The notes under the pieces: generated by a model
Told to the model about the DNA's origin: nothing
Database searches by the model: none
The model's input: only the letters and a program-made list of their open reading frames with translations
In this document: positions 32,604-40,227 of the stretch, in pieces
Layout: every line of letters starts with the position of its first letter
How positions within the stretch are numbered: the first letter of the stretch is position 1
Source: Solirubrobacter taibaiensis
GTDB lineage: Bacteria; Actinomycetota; Thermoleophilia; Solirubrobacterales; Solirubrobacteraceae
Direction of reading: 5' to 3'
DNA length: 64,000 nucleotides
NCBI GenBank assembly: GCA_027587225.1
Contig: JAPDDQ010000005.1
Location: 124,001 to 188,000, forward strand
Translations under genes and position numbers: made by a program

Positions 32604-33449
32604 ATGCCCACGGTCACCCTGCCACAGGGAACCATCCACTACACGGAGGACGGGCCGCCGGAGGGCCGCGTCGCGCTCTTCGTGCACGGGGCGCTCGTCG
32701 CCGGCGACCTCTGGGGCGAAGTCGCCCGCGCGCTCGCCGAGCGCGGCTGGCGCTGCCTCGTCCCGACCTGGCCGCTCGGCTGCCACACCGAGGCGATGCG
32801 CCCGGACGCGGACCTGTCGCCGCCGGGCCAGGCGGAGATCATCCACGCGTTCGTCACGGCACTCGGGCTGCGGGACGTCACGCTCGTCGGCAACGACTCC
32901 GGCGGCGCGCTGTGCCAGCTCGCCATCGATCAGGACCCGGCGCCGTTCAGCGCGCTCGTCCTGACCAACTGCGACGCGTTCGACGTGTTCCCACCGAAGG
33001 CGTTCCGCTTCCTGCTCACCCTTGGCCGCCGGCCGCGGCTGATGCGTGCGGCGTTCGCGGGGATGCGCTTCGACCTGATCCGGCGCACGCTCGGCTACGG
33101 GGTGCTGGTCCGGCGCCGGCTACCGCGGGCGATGACCGCCGGCTGGTGGGCGCCCTGGCTGACGGACCCGGCCATCCGGCACGACGTCGCGCGCTTCCTC
33201 GGGACCGTCGATCCCGCCGCGCTCGAGCCGGTGTCACGCCGGATGAGCACGTTCGACCGTCCAGTGACGCTGTGCTGGGCGGTCGAGGACCGGTTCTTCA
33301 CCGAGCGGCTCGGCCGGCGGCTGGAGGCGACGTTCCCGCAGGCGCGGTTCGTCGCCGTCCAGGACGCCCGGACGTTCGTGATGTGGGACCAGCCGCAGGC
33401 AGTGGTCGCGGCGCTACACGACCTCGACCGTGTTCATGAGCTCGCCTAG
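32604..33449 (+). CDS. Alpha/beta hydrolase with Asp-type nucleophile elbow
   Basis: 281 aa. The oxyanion region FVHGALVAGDLW and the nucleophile elbow VGNDSGGA are clear; the elbow puts Asp, not Ser, in the central position, as in haloalkane dehalogenases and epoxide hydrolases. An acid is plausible in CWAVEDRFFT. The expected C-terminal catalytic His is not obvious: the usual position reads DARTFVMWDQPQ. Activity may therefore be altered. It is transcribed divergently from the TetR-ADH-SDR operon through a shared palindrome. The 3' end overlaps the FAH-fold gene by 36 nt. Confidence 0.8.
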   Translation: MPTVTLPQGTIHYTEDGPPEGRVALFVHGALVAGDLWGEVARALAERGWRCLVPTWPLGCHTEAMRPDADLSPPGQAEIIHAFVTALGLRDVTLVGNDSGGALCQLAIDQDPAPFSALVLTNCDAFDVFPPKAFRFLLTLGRRPRLMRAAFAGMRFDLIRRTLGYGVLVRRRLPRAMTAGWWAPWLTDPAIRHDVARFLGTVDPAALEPVSRRMSTFDRPVTLCWAVEDRFFTERLGRRLEATFPQARFVAVQDARTFVMWDQPQAVVAALHDLDRVHELA

Positions 33450-34235
33450 CCCCGTGATCGCGATCCGCACCTCGTCGCCGCCCCGCAGCGTGAACTCGAT
33501 CGCCGGGATCACCGACGTGCCCGTCAACAGCACCGCGCCCACGGGGAAGTCCTGGGCGCGGAACAGCCACGAGACGAGCTCCTCGAGCCCGCGCTTCAAG
33601 GACGCGGTCGACGTGGAGCCCGTGAAGACGGCCTCGCCGGCGCGGGAGATCGTGAGCGTGATCTCGAGCGCGTCGGCGGTCGGCGCCTCGGCCACGGGCA
33701 CGATGCACGGGCCGAGGGCACAGCTGCCCTTGTAGACCTTCGCCTGCGGGAGGTAGAGCGGGTTCTCACCCTCGATCGAGCGCGAGGAGACGTCGTTGCC
33801 GATCGTGTAGCCGAGGATCCGCGCGTCGGCGCCGATCACCAAGGCGAGCTCCGGCTCCGGGACGTCCCAGCCCGAGTCTTCGCGCACGCCGATGGTCCCG
33901 CCCGGCCCGCGCACCCGGCCGGGCGCGGCCTTGAAGAACAGCTCCGGCCGCTCGGCGTCGTAGACCTTGTCGTAGAAGTCGTGCGCGCCCTTGGACTCGT
34001 CGTTGCGCGCGGTCCTCGACGCCGCGTAGGTCACGCCCGCGGCCCACACCTCCTGGCCGGCGACCGGCGCGAGGATGACGCTGCCCGCCGGGACCGGCCC
34101 GTCGGCTTCCGCTTCGAGCGTTCCCGCCGCGAGCAGCGCGTCGAGGTCGCCTTTGAGCAGCTCGACCGGTCCGCCCTCGACCGGCCCGCGGGCGAGACGT
34201 GCCCCACCCGCGGTCTGGACGCGCCAGATGGCCAT
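33414..34235 (-). CDS. Fumarylacetoacetate hydrolase-fold protein (probable 2-keto-3-deoxy acid dehydratase/hydrolase)
   Basis: 273 aa from ATG 34235. The C-terminal ~200 residues are the FAH fold: VWAAGVTYAASRTAR, PELFFKAAPGRVRGPGG, metal-binding EPELALVIG, YTIGNDVSSRSIEGENPLYLP and LLTGTSVIP. The family includes 2-keto-3-deoxy-pentonate dehydratases and diketo-acid hydrolases. Its start overlaps the stop of an aldehyde dehydrogenase by one nt (TGATG), the same pairing used in Weimberg-type oxidative sugar degradation, where the product semialdehyde is oxidised to 2-oxoglutarate. That pathway role is inference. Confidence 0.8.
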   Translation of the reverse strand: MAIWRVQTAGGARLARGPVEGGPVELLKGDLDALLAAGTLEAEADGPVPAGSVILAPVAGQEVWAAGVTYAASRTARNDESKGAHDFYDKVYDAERPELFFKAAPGRVRGPGGTIGVREDSGWDVPEPELALVIGADARILGYTIGNDVSSRSIEGENPLYLPQAKVYKGSCALGPCIVPVAEAPTADALEITLTISRAGEAVFTGSTSTASLKRGLEELVSWLFRAQDFPVGAVLLTGTSVIPAIEFTLRGGDEVRIAITGLGELMNTVEVV

Positions 34236-35623
34236 CAGCCCGCGGGACCGATGGTGATGGTGTGGGTCGTCGTGTAGAGCTCGCGCGCGGCCTTGCCCTG
34301 CTCGCGCGGCCCGAACGACGACTGCTTCTCGCCCCCGAACGGAGCGTGGAAGTCGACGCCTGAGGTCGGCATGTTGATCCGGATCATGCCCGTCTCGAGG
34401 CCATCCACAACCGTCAGCGCGTTGTCGAGGTCCTTGGTGAACACGGACGTGACGAGGCCGAAGGCGACGGAGTTGGAGATCTCCACGGCCTGTTCGGCCG
34501 AGGACGCCTTCAGCACCGTGACGATCGGGCCGAACACCTCCTCCTGGGCGAGCTGCGCGCTCGGCTCCTGGCCGTCGACGACGGTGGGCGAGAAGAACAG
34601 GCCCGGGCCGTCGAGCGCCTTGCCGCCGGTGACGACGCGGCCGCCGTCGGACGGCGCGCCGTTCGCCGCGTTGACGAGGTCCTCGCGGGCCGGTGGGTTG
34701 ATGACCGGGCCGACGACGGTGCTCGAGTCGGCGGGATCGCCGACCGGCAGCGCCTCGACGGCGGCGGCGAGCGCGTCCGTGAACTGCGACGGGTCGCCGA
34801 GCACGATCACGCGGCCGGTGGCGGTGCACTTCTGGCCGGCGTAGCCCATCGCCGCACCCGCGATCACCTTCGCCGCGGCCTCGACATCCGCGTCCGGGAG
34901 CACGATCGACGCGTTGAGCCCACCCATCTCGGCCTGCGCCTGGATGCCGCGCGCGGTCGCGGCCTGCGCGACCTGCACACCGACGCCGGTGGAGCCGGTG
35001 AACGAGATCACGTCGGCCTGCTCGATCACGGCCCCGGCCGTCTCACGGCCACCCGCGACGACGGTGAAGATCCCCTCGGGCAGGTGCTTGGACAGGATCT
35101 CCTCGATCAGCAGCGCGGACGCGATCGCGTCGCTCGACGGCTTGAGCACGACCGCGTTGCCGTAGGCCAGTGCCGGCGCAGCCTTCCACAGCGGGATCGC
35201 GAACGGGAAGTTCCACGGCGTGATCAGGCCCGCGACGCCGCGCGGGCGGCGGCGAGCGAGCAGGAGCGTGCGCAGGTCCGCGGGCGGGGCGGCGGGCAGC
35301 GTGTCGCCGTCCGGGTCCAGCGCCGACTGCGCCTGGTAACGCAGGATCCGCACCGCGCGGCCGTGCTCCATCACCGACTCGGTCAGCGGCTTGCCCACCT
35401 CGCGCACCATCAGGTCCACGACCTGGTCCTTCGCGGCGTCCAGCGCCGCGGCCGCGGCGGACAGCGCGTCGGCGCGTGCGACGGCGTTGCGCTTCCACTC
35501 CTTCTGCGCCTCACGGGCGCGCTTGAACGCGGCCGCCACCGCCTCGCGATCCGCTGCCGGCGCGGACACCACCACATCGGTCTGATCCTGCGGTGACCGG
35601 CTCTCGATCGTCTGCGTGCTCAT
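34235..35623 (-). CDS. NAD(P)-dependent aldehyde dehydrogenase (semialdehyde dehydrogenase type)
   Basis: 462 aa from ATG 35623. Full ALDH fold: ITPWNFPFAIPLWKAAPALAYGN, VLKPSS, FTGSTGVGVQVAQAA, catalytic Glu in EMGGLNASIVL, catalytic Cys in GYAGQKCTATGR and the EEVFGPIVTV motif. Length and motifs resemble 2-oxoglutarate semialdehyde and succinate semialdehyde dehydrogenases. Directly downstream and coupled is the FAH-fold protein, supporting a role in the last step of a sugar-acid degradation pathway. Confidence 0.85.
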   Translation of the reverse strand: MSTQTIESRSPQDQTDVVVSAPAADREAVAAAFKRAREAQKEWKRNAVARADALSAAAAALDAAKDQVVDLMVREVGKPLTESVMEHGRAVRILRYQAQSALDPDGDTLPAAPPADLRTLLLARRRPRGVAGLITPWNFPFAIPLWKAAPALAYGNAVVLKPSSDAIASALLIEEILSKHLPEGIFTVVAGGRETAGAVIEQADVISFTGSTGVGVQVAQAATARGIQAQAEMGGLNASIVLPDADVEAAAKVIAGAAMGYAGQKCTATGRVIVLGDPSQFTDALAAAVEALPVGDPADSSTVVGPVINPPAREDLVNAANGAPSDGGRVVTGGKALDGPGLFFSPTVVDGQEPSAQLAQEEVFGPIVTVLKASSAEQAVEISNSVAFGLVTSVFTKDLDNALTVVDGLETGMIRINMPTSGVDFHAPFGGEKQSSFGPREQGKAARELYTTTHTITIGPAG

Positions 35624-35685
35624 GCCCCGCACGCTACCCATCCGGTCAGCCTGCGGGTTGGCCCGCTCGCTAACCTCCGGCCGCC

Positions 35686-36510
35686 GTGGACGCCTTTCAA
35701 GCCATCGTCCTCGGCATCGTGCAGGGGCTCACGGAGTTCCTGCCGATCTCGAGTTCGGGACATCTGTTGATCGTGCCGGCGTTCCTGGGTTGGGAAGACC
35801 CGGGTTCGGCCTTCACCGCCGTGACCCAGCTGGGCACGATGGCCGCGGTCCTCCTGTACTTCCGCAAGGACCTGTGGAACATCGGCAAGGCCTGGTTCCT
35901 GAGCCTGTGGCTCAAGCCGGAGCTGCGCGGGACGCTGGACGCGCGGATGGGTTGGTACATCGGCCTGGGCACGCTCCCGGTCGCCGTCTTCGGCCTCGTG
36001 TTCAACGACCAGATCGAGGACGGCGCTCGCTCGCTCTACCTCGTCGGCACGACGTTGATCGTGCTGGGTCTGGTGCTGCTGCTGGCCGAGAAGGTGGCCA
36101 AGCACGAGCGCAAGCTCGAGGACATCAAGGCGCGCGACGCCGTCGTCATCGGCTTCGCACAGGCCATGGCGCTCATCCCGGGCGTCTCGCGCTCGGGCGC
36201 GACGATCACCGCGGGCCTGTTCTTCGGCTTCGATCGCGCCGCCGCCGCCCGTTACTCCTTCCTGCTGTCGGTGCCCGCCGTCGTGCTCTCAGGCCTGTTC
36301 GAGATGCGCAAGATCGGCGATCCGGGCGGTGCGGGGGCGGTCGAGACGGCGCTGGCGACGCTCGCGGCGTTCATCGTCGGCTACGCGGCGATCGCGTGGC
36401 TGCTGCGGTGGTTGACGAGCCATTCCACGATGATCTTCGTCGTCTATCGCGTGGCGCTCGGCGTGCTCGTGATCGCGCTGACGGCGACCGGGGTCATCGA
36501 AGCCTCGTAG
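35686..36510 (+). CDS. uppP: Undecaprenyl-diphosphatase UppP (BacA family)
   Basis: 274 aa from GTG 35686. The membrane enzyme recycles undecaprenyl diphosphate to the monophosphate carrier used for peptidoglycan and other wall polymers. Signature motifs are present: QGLTEFLPISSSGHLLI near the N-terminus (Glu-rich motif) and PGVSRSGATITAG (the PGxSRSGxT motif) with its Arg and Ser. About eight hydrophobic helices and a length of ~275 are normal for the family. The gene stands between the aldehyde dehydrogenase (divergent) and pncB (same strand, 12-nt gap). Confidence 0.95.
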   Translation: MDAFQAIVLGIVQGLTEFLPISSSGHLLIVPAFLGWEDPGSAFTAVTQLGTMAAVLLYFRKDLWNIGKAWFLSLWLKPELRGTLDARMGWYIGLGTLPVAVFGLVFNDQIEDGARSLYLVGTTLIVLGLVLLLAEKVAKHERKLEDIKARDAVVIGFAQAMALIPGVSRSGATITAGLFFGFDRAAAARYSFLLSVPAVVLSGLFEMRKIGDPGGAGAVETALATLAAFIVGYAAIAWLLRWLTSHSTMIFVVYRVALGVLVIALTATGVIEAS

Positions 36511-36522
36511 GCTATTTGGGTC

Positions 36523-37614
36523 ATGGCGACCCGTGAGCGTGTCCGTCTTCCCCCGTCGGTCTTCCGGCTGCCGGTCGAGAAGATCCGCGAGGGCTACTAC
36601 TCCGACACCTACTTCAACCTGACGAAGCAGCTGCTGGAGGCGGACGACCACCACCCGCGGGTGCTGATGCAGGTCTTCCAGCGCAAGGAGTCGATCCTGG
36701 GCGGGGTCGACGAGGCGGTCGCGGTGCTCAAGCAGGGCGCGGGGCACTACGAGGGCGACGTCTGGATCAACGGCTGGGACAAGCTCGAGGTCAAGGCGCT
36801 GCACGAGGGCGACGAGATCGAGCCCTGGGAAACCGTGATGACGATCGAGGGCGACTACTCGGAGTTCGCCCACCTCGAGACGGTCTACCTGGGCGTGATG
36901 GCGCGCCGCACGCTGATCATGCGCAACGTGCGCGAGGTGGTCGAGGCCGCCCACGGCAAGCCGATCCTGTACTTCCCCGCCCGCCACGACCACTGGCTGG
37001 TGCAGACGGGCGACGGCTGGTCGGCGCACATCGGCGGCTCGATCGGCGTGTCCACCGACGCGCAGGCCTCGTGGTGGGGCGGGCGCGGCGTCGGCACCGT
37101 CCCGCACGCCCTGATCGCCGCGTACGGCGGTGACACCGCGCTCGCCGCGCGCAAGTTCGCCGATCGCTTCGGCCGCGACATGAACGTGACCGTGCTCGTG
37201 GACTTCAAGAACGACAGCGTCAAGACCGCGCTGGAGGTCGCCGACGCGCTCGGCGACGATCTCTGGGGCGTGCGCCTGGACACCTCGAACACGCTGGCCG
37301 ACGAGTCCCTGCGTCGCCTGCACGGCGACCAGGCGCCGAAGGGCGTGGCTGCGGAGCTGGTCGAGCTCACCCGCTCCGAGCTGGATGCCCACGGCTACAA
37401 GGACGTCCACATCGTCGTCTCCGGCGGTTTCAACGCGGACCGGATCCGCGCGTTCGAGGCGGCGGGCGTGCCGGTGGACTCCTACGGTGTCGGCTCCTCG
37501 CTGATCCGCGGCTCGAACGACTACACCGCCGACGTCGTGCTCAACAACGGGCAGCCGGCGGCCAAGGTGGGCCGCGAATACCGGCCGAATCCTCGCCTCG
37601 ACACCGTCAAGTAG
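36523..37614 (+). CDS. pncB: Nicotinate phosphoribosyltransferase-like enzyme
   Basis: 363 aa, a short form. It belongs to the nicotinate/quinolinate phosphoribosyltransferase fold: YYSDTYFNLTKQLL at the N-terminus, GHYEGDVWINGWDKLE, LGVMARRTLIMRN, and a barrel with VDFKNDSVKTALEVADAL, GVRLDTSN and VVSGGFNADRIRAFE. The reaction converts nicotinate and PRPP to nicotinate mononucleotide in NAD salvage. A nicotinamidase gene lies 1.3 kb away on the other strand, which supports the pathway. Confidence 0.85.
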   Translation: MATRERVRLPPSVFRLPVEKIREGYYSDTYFNLTKQLLEADDHHPRVLMQVFQRKESILGGVDEAVAVLKQGAGHYEGDVWINGWDKLEVKALHEGDEIEPWETVMTIEGDYSEFAHLETVYLGVMARRTLIMRNVREVVEAAHGKPILYFPARHDHWLVQTGDGWSAHIGGSIGVSTDAQASWWGGRGVGTVPHALIAAYGGDTALAARKFADRFGRDMNVTVLVDFKNDSVKTALEVADALGDDLWGVRLDTSNTLADESLRRLHGDQAPKGVAAELVELTRSELDAHGYKDVHIVVSGGFNADRIRAFEAAGVPVDSYGVGSSLIRGSNDYTADVVLNNGQPAAKVGREYRPNPRLDTVK

Positions 37615-37636
37615 GGAATCCCGACTTCGGAATGTC

Positions 37637-37667
37637 GGCATGCCGGCCGCGTCTCCTCCGGCATGCC
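37637..37667 (+). promoter_or_regulatory. Hairpin that encloses the start codon of the next gene
   Basis: GGCATGCCGG (37637-37646) pairs perfectly with 37658-37667 over an 11-nt loop. The 3' arm contains the ATG at 37663-37665, and no Shine-Dalgarno is visible before it. The structure could terminate the pncB transcript or hide the start codon and throttle translation. Confidence 0.45.
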
Positions 37668-38310
37668 TCACATCAAGAACAAGCGTTTCCTGGCCGCGAT
37701 CACCCTCGGCTTCCTGGCCGTACCGACAGTCGCGTTCGCGGCGACGGACGCGGTCCCGGGCGATCCGTTCAAGCTCGGGCAGGACAACAAGATCCAGCAG
37801 GCGTCCACGACGATCACGGCCAACGACACGCTCAGCAGCGGCGTGCTGCGGGTCGTCCGTGGCGAGAAGGGCATCGGCGCCGCGCTGCGGGTCGACAACG
37901 ACGGCACGGGCATCGCGCGCGGCATCGACATCAACGTCCAGCCGGGCAAGCCGCCGATCGCGGTCAGCAACGACGCGGGCAAGGCCTCCAACCTGAACGT
38001 CGACGAGCTCGATGGCCGGGACGAGACGGACTTCCTGCCGTCGCGCATCTACAGCAACGGCACGCCGCAGCTGGTCACGAACTCGACCGGCAGCAAGACG
38101 TTCCTGCTGCACGCCCTGAACGCCGGACTCAGCTGCGACGGTGACGACATCGCGATCAGCGCGGGCGCGCAGTCGACCGACCCCGAGGACCACATCGTCG
38201 GGATCACGCCGTTCGCCGGCAGCTACCAGATCCTGTTCCGGGACAACGGCTCCCCGAGCAAGTTCAAGGCCAACATCATCTGCGCGGACAACGCGCGGCC
38301 CTTCCGCTAG
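37663..38310 (+). CDS. Secreted beta-rich protein of unknown function
   Basis: 215 aa. A Sec signal (KNKRFLAAITLGFLAVPTVAFA) precedes a mature region rich in Asp, Asn and Gly with one likely disulfide (C in LSCDGDD and in NIICADN). ASTTITANDTLSSGVLRV and AALRVDNDGTGIARGIDINV suggest repetitive beta-strands such as those in fibre or trimer stalks. I recognise no family. The start lies within a strong hairpin. The last codons overlap the opposing pcm gene by 4 nt. Confidence 0.65.
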   Translation: MPHIKNKRFLAAITLGFLAVPTVAFAATDAVPGDPFKLGQDNKIQQASTTITANDTLSSGVLRVVRGEKGIGAALRVDNDGTGIARGIDINVQPGKPPIAVSNDAGKASNLNVDELDGRDETDFLPSRIYSNGTPQLVTNSTGSKTFLLHALNAGLSCDGDDIAISAGAQSTDPEDHIVGITPFAGSYQILFRDNGSPSKFKANIICADNARPFR

Positions 38311-38903
38311 ATCAACGGAACGAAGCGGACGCGCTCCAGGGCGCGTCGCTCGACCCCGTCGGCCGTGCGCTCGACCACGTAGAGCCGGTCGTTGACCGGC
38401 ACGACCAACTTCCCGCCTGCGACGAGCTGGTCTTCCAGCGCGGGCGGGACCGCGGTCGCGGCGGCCGCGACGTTGATGGCGTCGAACGGCGCCTCCTCCG
38501 GCAGCCCGCGCGCGCCGTCGCCGACGAGCAGCGTCACGTTGCCGATCCCGGCCGCGGCCAGGTTCTCGCCCGCCTGCTCGGACAACGCCGGGTGGCGCTC
38601 GATGCTCCACACGTGTGCGCCCAGGAGCGCCAGCACGGCGGCGTGGTAGCCCGACCCGGTGCCGATGTCGAGGATCCGCTCGTCGCCGCGCAGCTCCAGG
38701 AGCTCGCACATGCGCGCGACGACCAACGGCTGGGAGATCGTCTGCTCGTTGCCGATCGGCAGCGGCACGTTCTGCCAGGCGTCCCGCCGCAGCGCGGCCG
38801 GGACGAACCGGTCGCGCGGCACGGCGGCCATGGCCTGCAACACACGCTCGTCGTCGATCTGCGGGCGCAGCTGGGTGAGCAGCCGGTCCCGCCCGCGGTT
38901 CAC
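38307..38903 (-). CDS. pcm: Protein-L-isoaspartate O-methyltransferase
   Basis: 198 aa from GTG 38903. It repairs isoaspartyl residues in aged proteins using SAM. MAAVPRDRFVPAALRRDAWQ, then PLPIGNEQTISQPLVVARMCELL (the PCMT substrate-binding signature), then SAM motif I ILDIGTGSGYHAAVLALLG and VGDGARGLPEEAPFDAI are all present. Length is typical. Its start overlaps the stop of the nicotinamidase gene (GTGA), placing it last in a minus-strand operon. Confidence 0.9.
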   Translation of the reverse strand: MNRGRDRLLTQLRPQIDDERVLQAMAAVPRDRFVPAALRRDAWQNVPLPIGNEQTISQPLVVARMCELLELRGDERILDIGTGSGYHAAVLALLGAHVWSIERHPALSEQAGENLAAAGIGNVTLLVGDGARGLPEEAPFDAINVAAAATAVPPALEDQLVAGGKLVVPVNDRLYVVERTADGVERRALERVRFVPLI

Positions 38904-39439
38904 GCCATCACGCCGCCGGCGGCGCGGACCTCGTCCAGCGCGCGCTCGGAATCACCCGCCTCGACCTCGACGCCGCGGACGGCGGTGTGGTCGACGGTGA
39001 CCTGGAAGCCGGCCCGTAGCGCGTCCAGCGCCGTGTTCTTGACGCAGTAGTCCGTCGCCAGACCCACGACCATCACCTGCGTGATCGCGCGTTCGCGCAG
39101 GATCGTTTCGAGGTCGGTGCCCTCGAAACCGCTGTAGCCGTCAGTGTCCACGGCCTGGCCCTTGTCGACGATGACGTCGATCGGCAGCTGCACGAGGGCG
39201 GGATGCAGCTGCGCGCCCTGCGTGCCCGCGACGCAGTGCACGGGCCACGGCCCGCCCTGCTCGGCGAAGGAGTTGTGGTCGGCGGGATGCCAGTCGCGCG
39301 TGGCGACGACGAGCTCGAAGTCGCCGGACGCCGCCAGCGCGTTGATGCGGTCGGCGATCTCGTCACCGTGCGGGACGGCCAAGGCGCCGCCCGGCGTGAA
39401 GTCGTTCTGGAAGTCGACGATTACGAGGGCTCTTGCCAT
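38900..39439 (-). CDS. pncA: Nicotinamidase (isochorismatase-like hydrolase)
   Basis: 179 aa. It converts nicotinamide to nicotinate for NAD salvage. Catalytic triad residues are visible: Asp in ALVIVDFQNDFTPGGAL, Lys in VDKGQAVDTDGYSGF, Cys in VVGLATDYCVKNTA; metal-binding DWHPADHNSF and the family sequence WPVHCVAGTQGAQLHP support nicotinamidase rather than another isochorismatase-like enzyme. It overlaps its upstream neighbour by 19 nt and pcm by 4 nt. The partner enzyme (nicotinate phosphoribosyltransferase) is at 36523. Confidence 0.9.
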   Translation of the reverse strand: MARALVIVDFQNDFTPGGALAVPHGDEIADRINALAASGDFELVVATRDWHPADHNSFAEQGGPWPVHCVAGTQGAQLHPALVQLPIDVIVDKGQAVDTDGYSGFEGTDLETILRERAITQVMVVGLATDYCVKNTALDALRAGFQVTVDHTAVRGVEVEAGDSERALDEVRAAGGVMA

Positions 39440-40227
39440 AGGGCCCTGATTGTGGCCGACATGTCGTCGTCGCCATGCCCGGCGTCCACGACCTTGAGCA
39501 TCTGGTCACGGACGAGCTTGGCCAGCGGGAGGTTGGGCGCGGCTTCGGTGATCAGCCCCGCGTCCTTCGCCGCCAAAGCGAGCGGGAACGACGGCGGGAA
39601 CTCGCGCGCGATCATCGCTTCGCCCTTGATCTTGGCGTAGGGCGCGAACATCAGGCCGCCCTCGATCATCGCCAGGAAGTCCTTCGGGTCCACGCCGAGC
39701 TGCTCGGCGAGCGCGATCGTCTCCGCCAGCGCCTCGACCAGCCCGAGCACCCACGAGTTGCCGACGAGCTTCATCCGCTGGCCGGCGCCGATCTCCTCAC
39801 CCAGGTCGATGACCTTGGCGGACACCGGCGCGAAGATCTCGCCCAGCCGCTCGCGCCCGGGCCCGGAGGCCAGCACGGTGAGCTTGCCCTCCTCGGCGGG
39901 CTGGCGCGTGCCCATCACCGGCCCGTCGACGTGCGGCGCGAACTTCGTCACCCACTCGACGCCGACGGTGCTCGCCTGCCACCAGATGACGTCGTCGGCC
40001 AGCGTGACGTCATCCATCACGGCCGCGACGGTCGGCCCGTCGGCGAGCATCGTGATGATCACCTCGGCGCCTTCGACCGCCTCGACCGGGCTGGCCGCCA
40101 CCGTGGCGCCCAGCCCCTCGGCCTTGGCCGCGGTCCGGTTCCAGGCACGGACCTCATGCCCCGCGGACGCGAGGTTGCGCGCCATCGGCGCGCCCATGAT
40201 GCCCGTGCCTAGAACGGCAACCTTCAA
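39421..40227 (-). CDS. 3-hydroxyisobutyrate dehydrogenase-like NAD(P)-dependent oxidoreductase
   Basis: 268 aa from ATG 40227. N-terminal Rossmann motif VAVLGTGIMGAPMARNLASAGHEV with Asn-Arg (AWNRT), suggesting NADP. The conserved GAGQRMKLVGNSW contains the catalytic Lys of beta-hydroxyacid dehydrogenases. Substrates of this family are small 3-hydroxy acids such as hydroxyisobutyrate, tartronate semialdehyde or succinic semialdehyde. It is in an overlapping minus-strand run with the Vms1-like gene upstream (4-nt overlap) and pncA downstream. Confidence 0.85.
   Translation of the reverse strand: MKVAVLGTGIMGAPMARNLASAGHEVRAWNRTAAKAEGLGATVAASPVEAVEGAEVIITMLADGPTVAAVMDDVTLADDVIWWQASTVGVEWVTKFAPHVDGPVMGTRQPAEEGKLTVLASGPGRERLGEIFAPVSAKVIDLGEEIGAGQRMKLVGNSWVLGLVEALAETIALAEQLGVDPKDFLAMIEGGLMFAPYAKIKGEAMIAREFPPSFPLALAAKDAGLITEAAPNLPLAKLVRDQMLKVVDAGHGDDDMSATIRALWQEPS

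Noticed and set aside
36289-38709. 806-codon minus-strand open frame opposite pncB and the secreted protein
   Set aside because: No recognisable domain and overlaps three genes with clear family matches or signal peptides.
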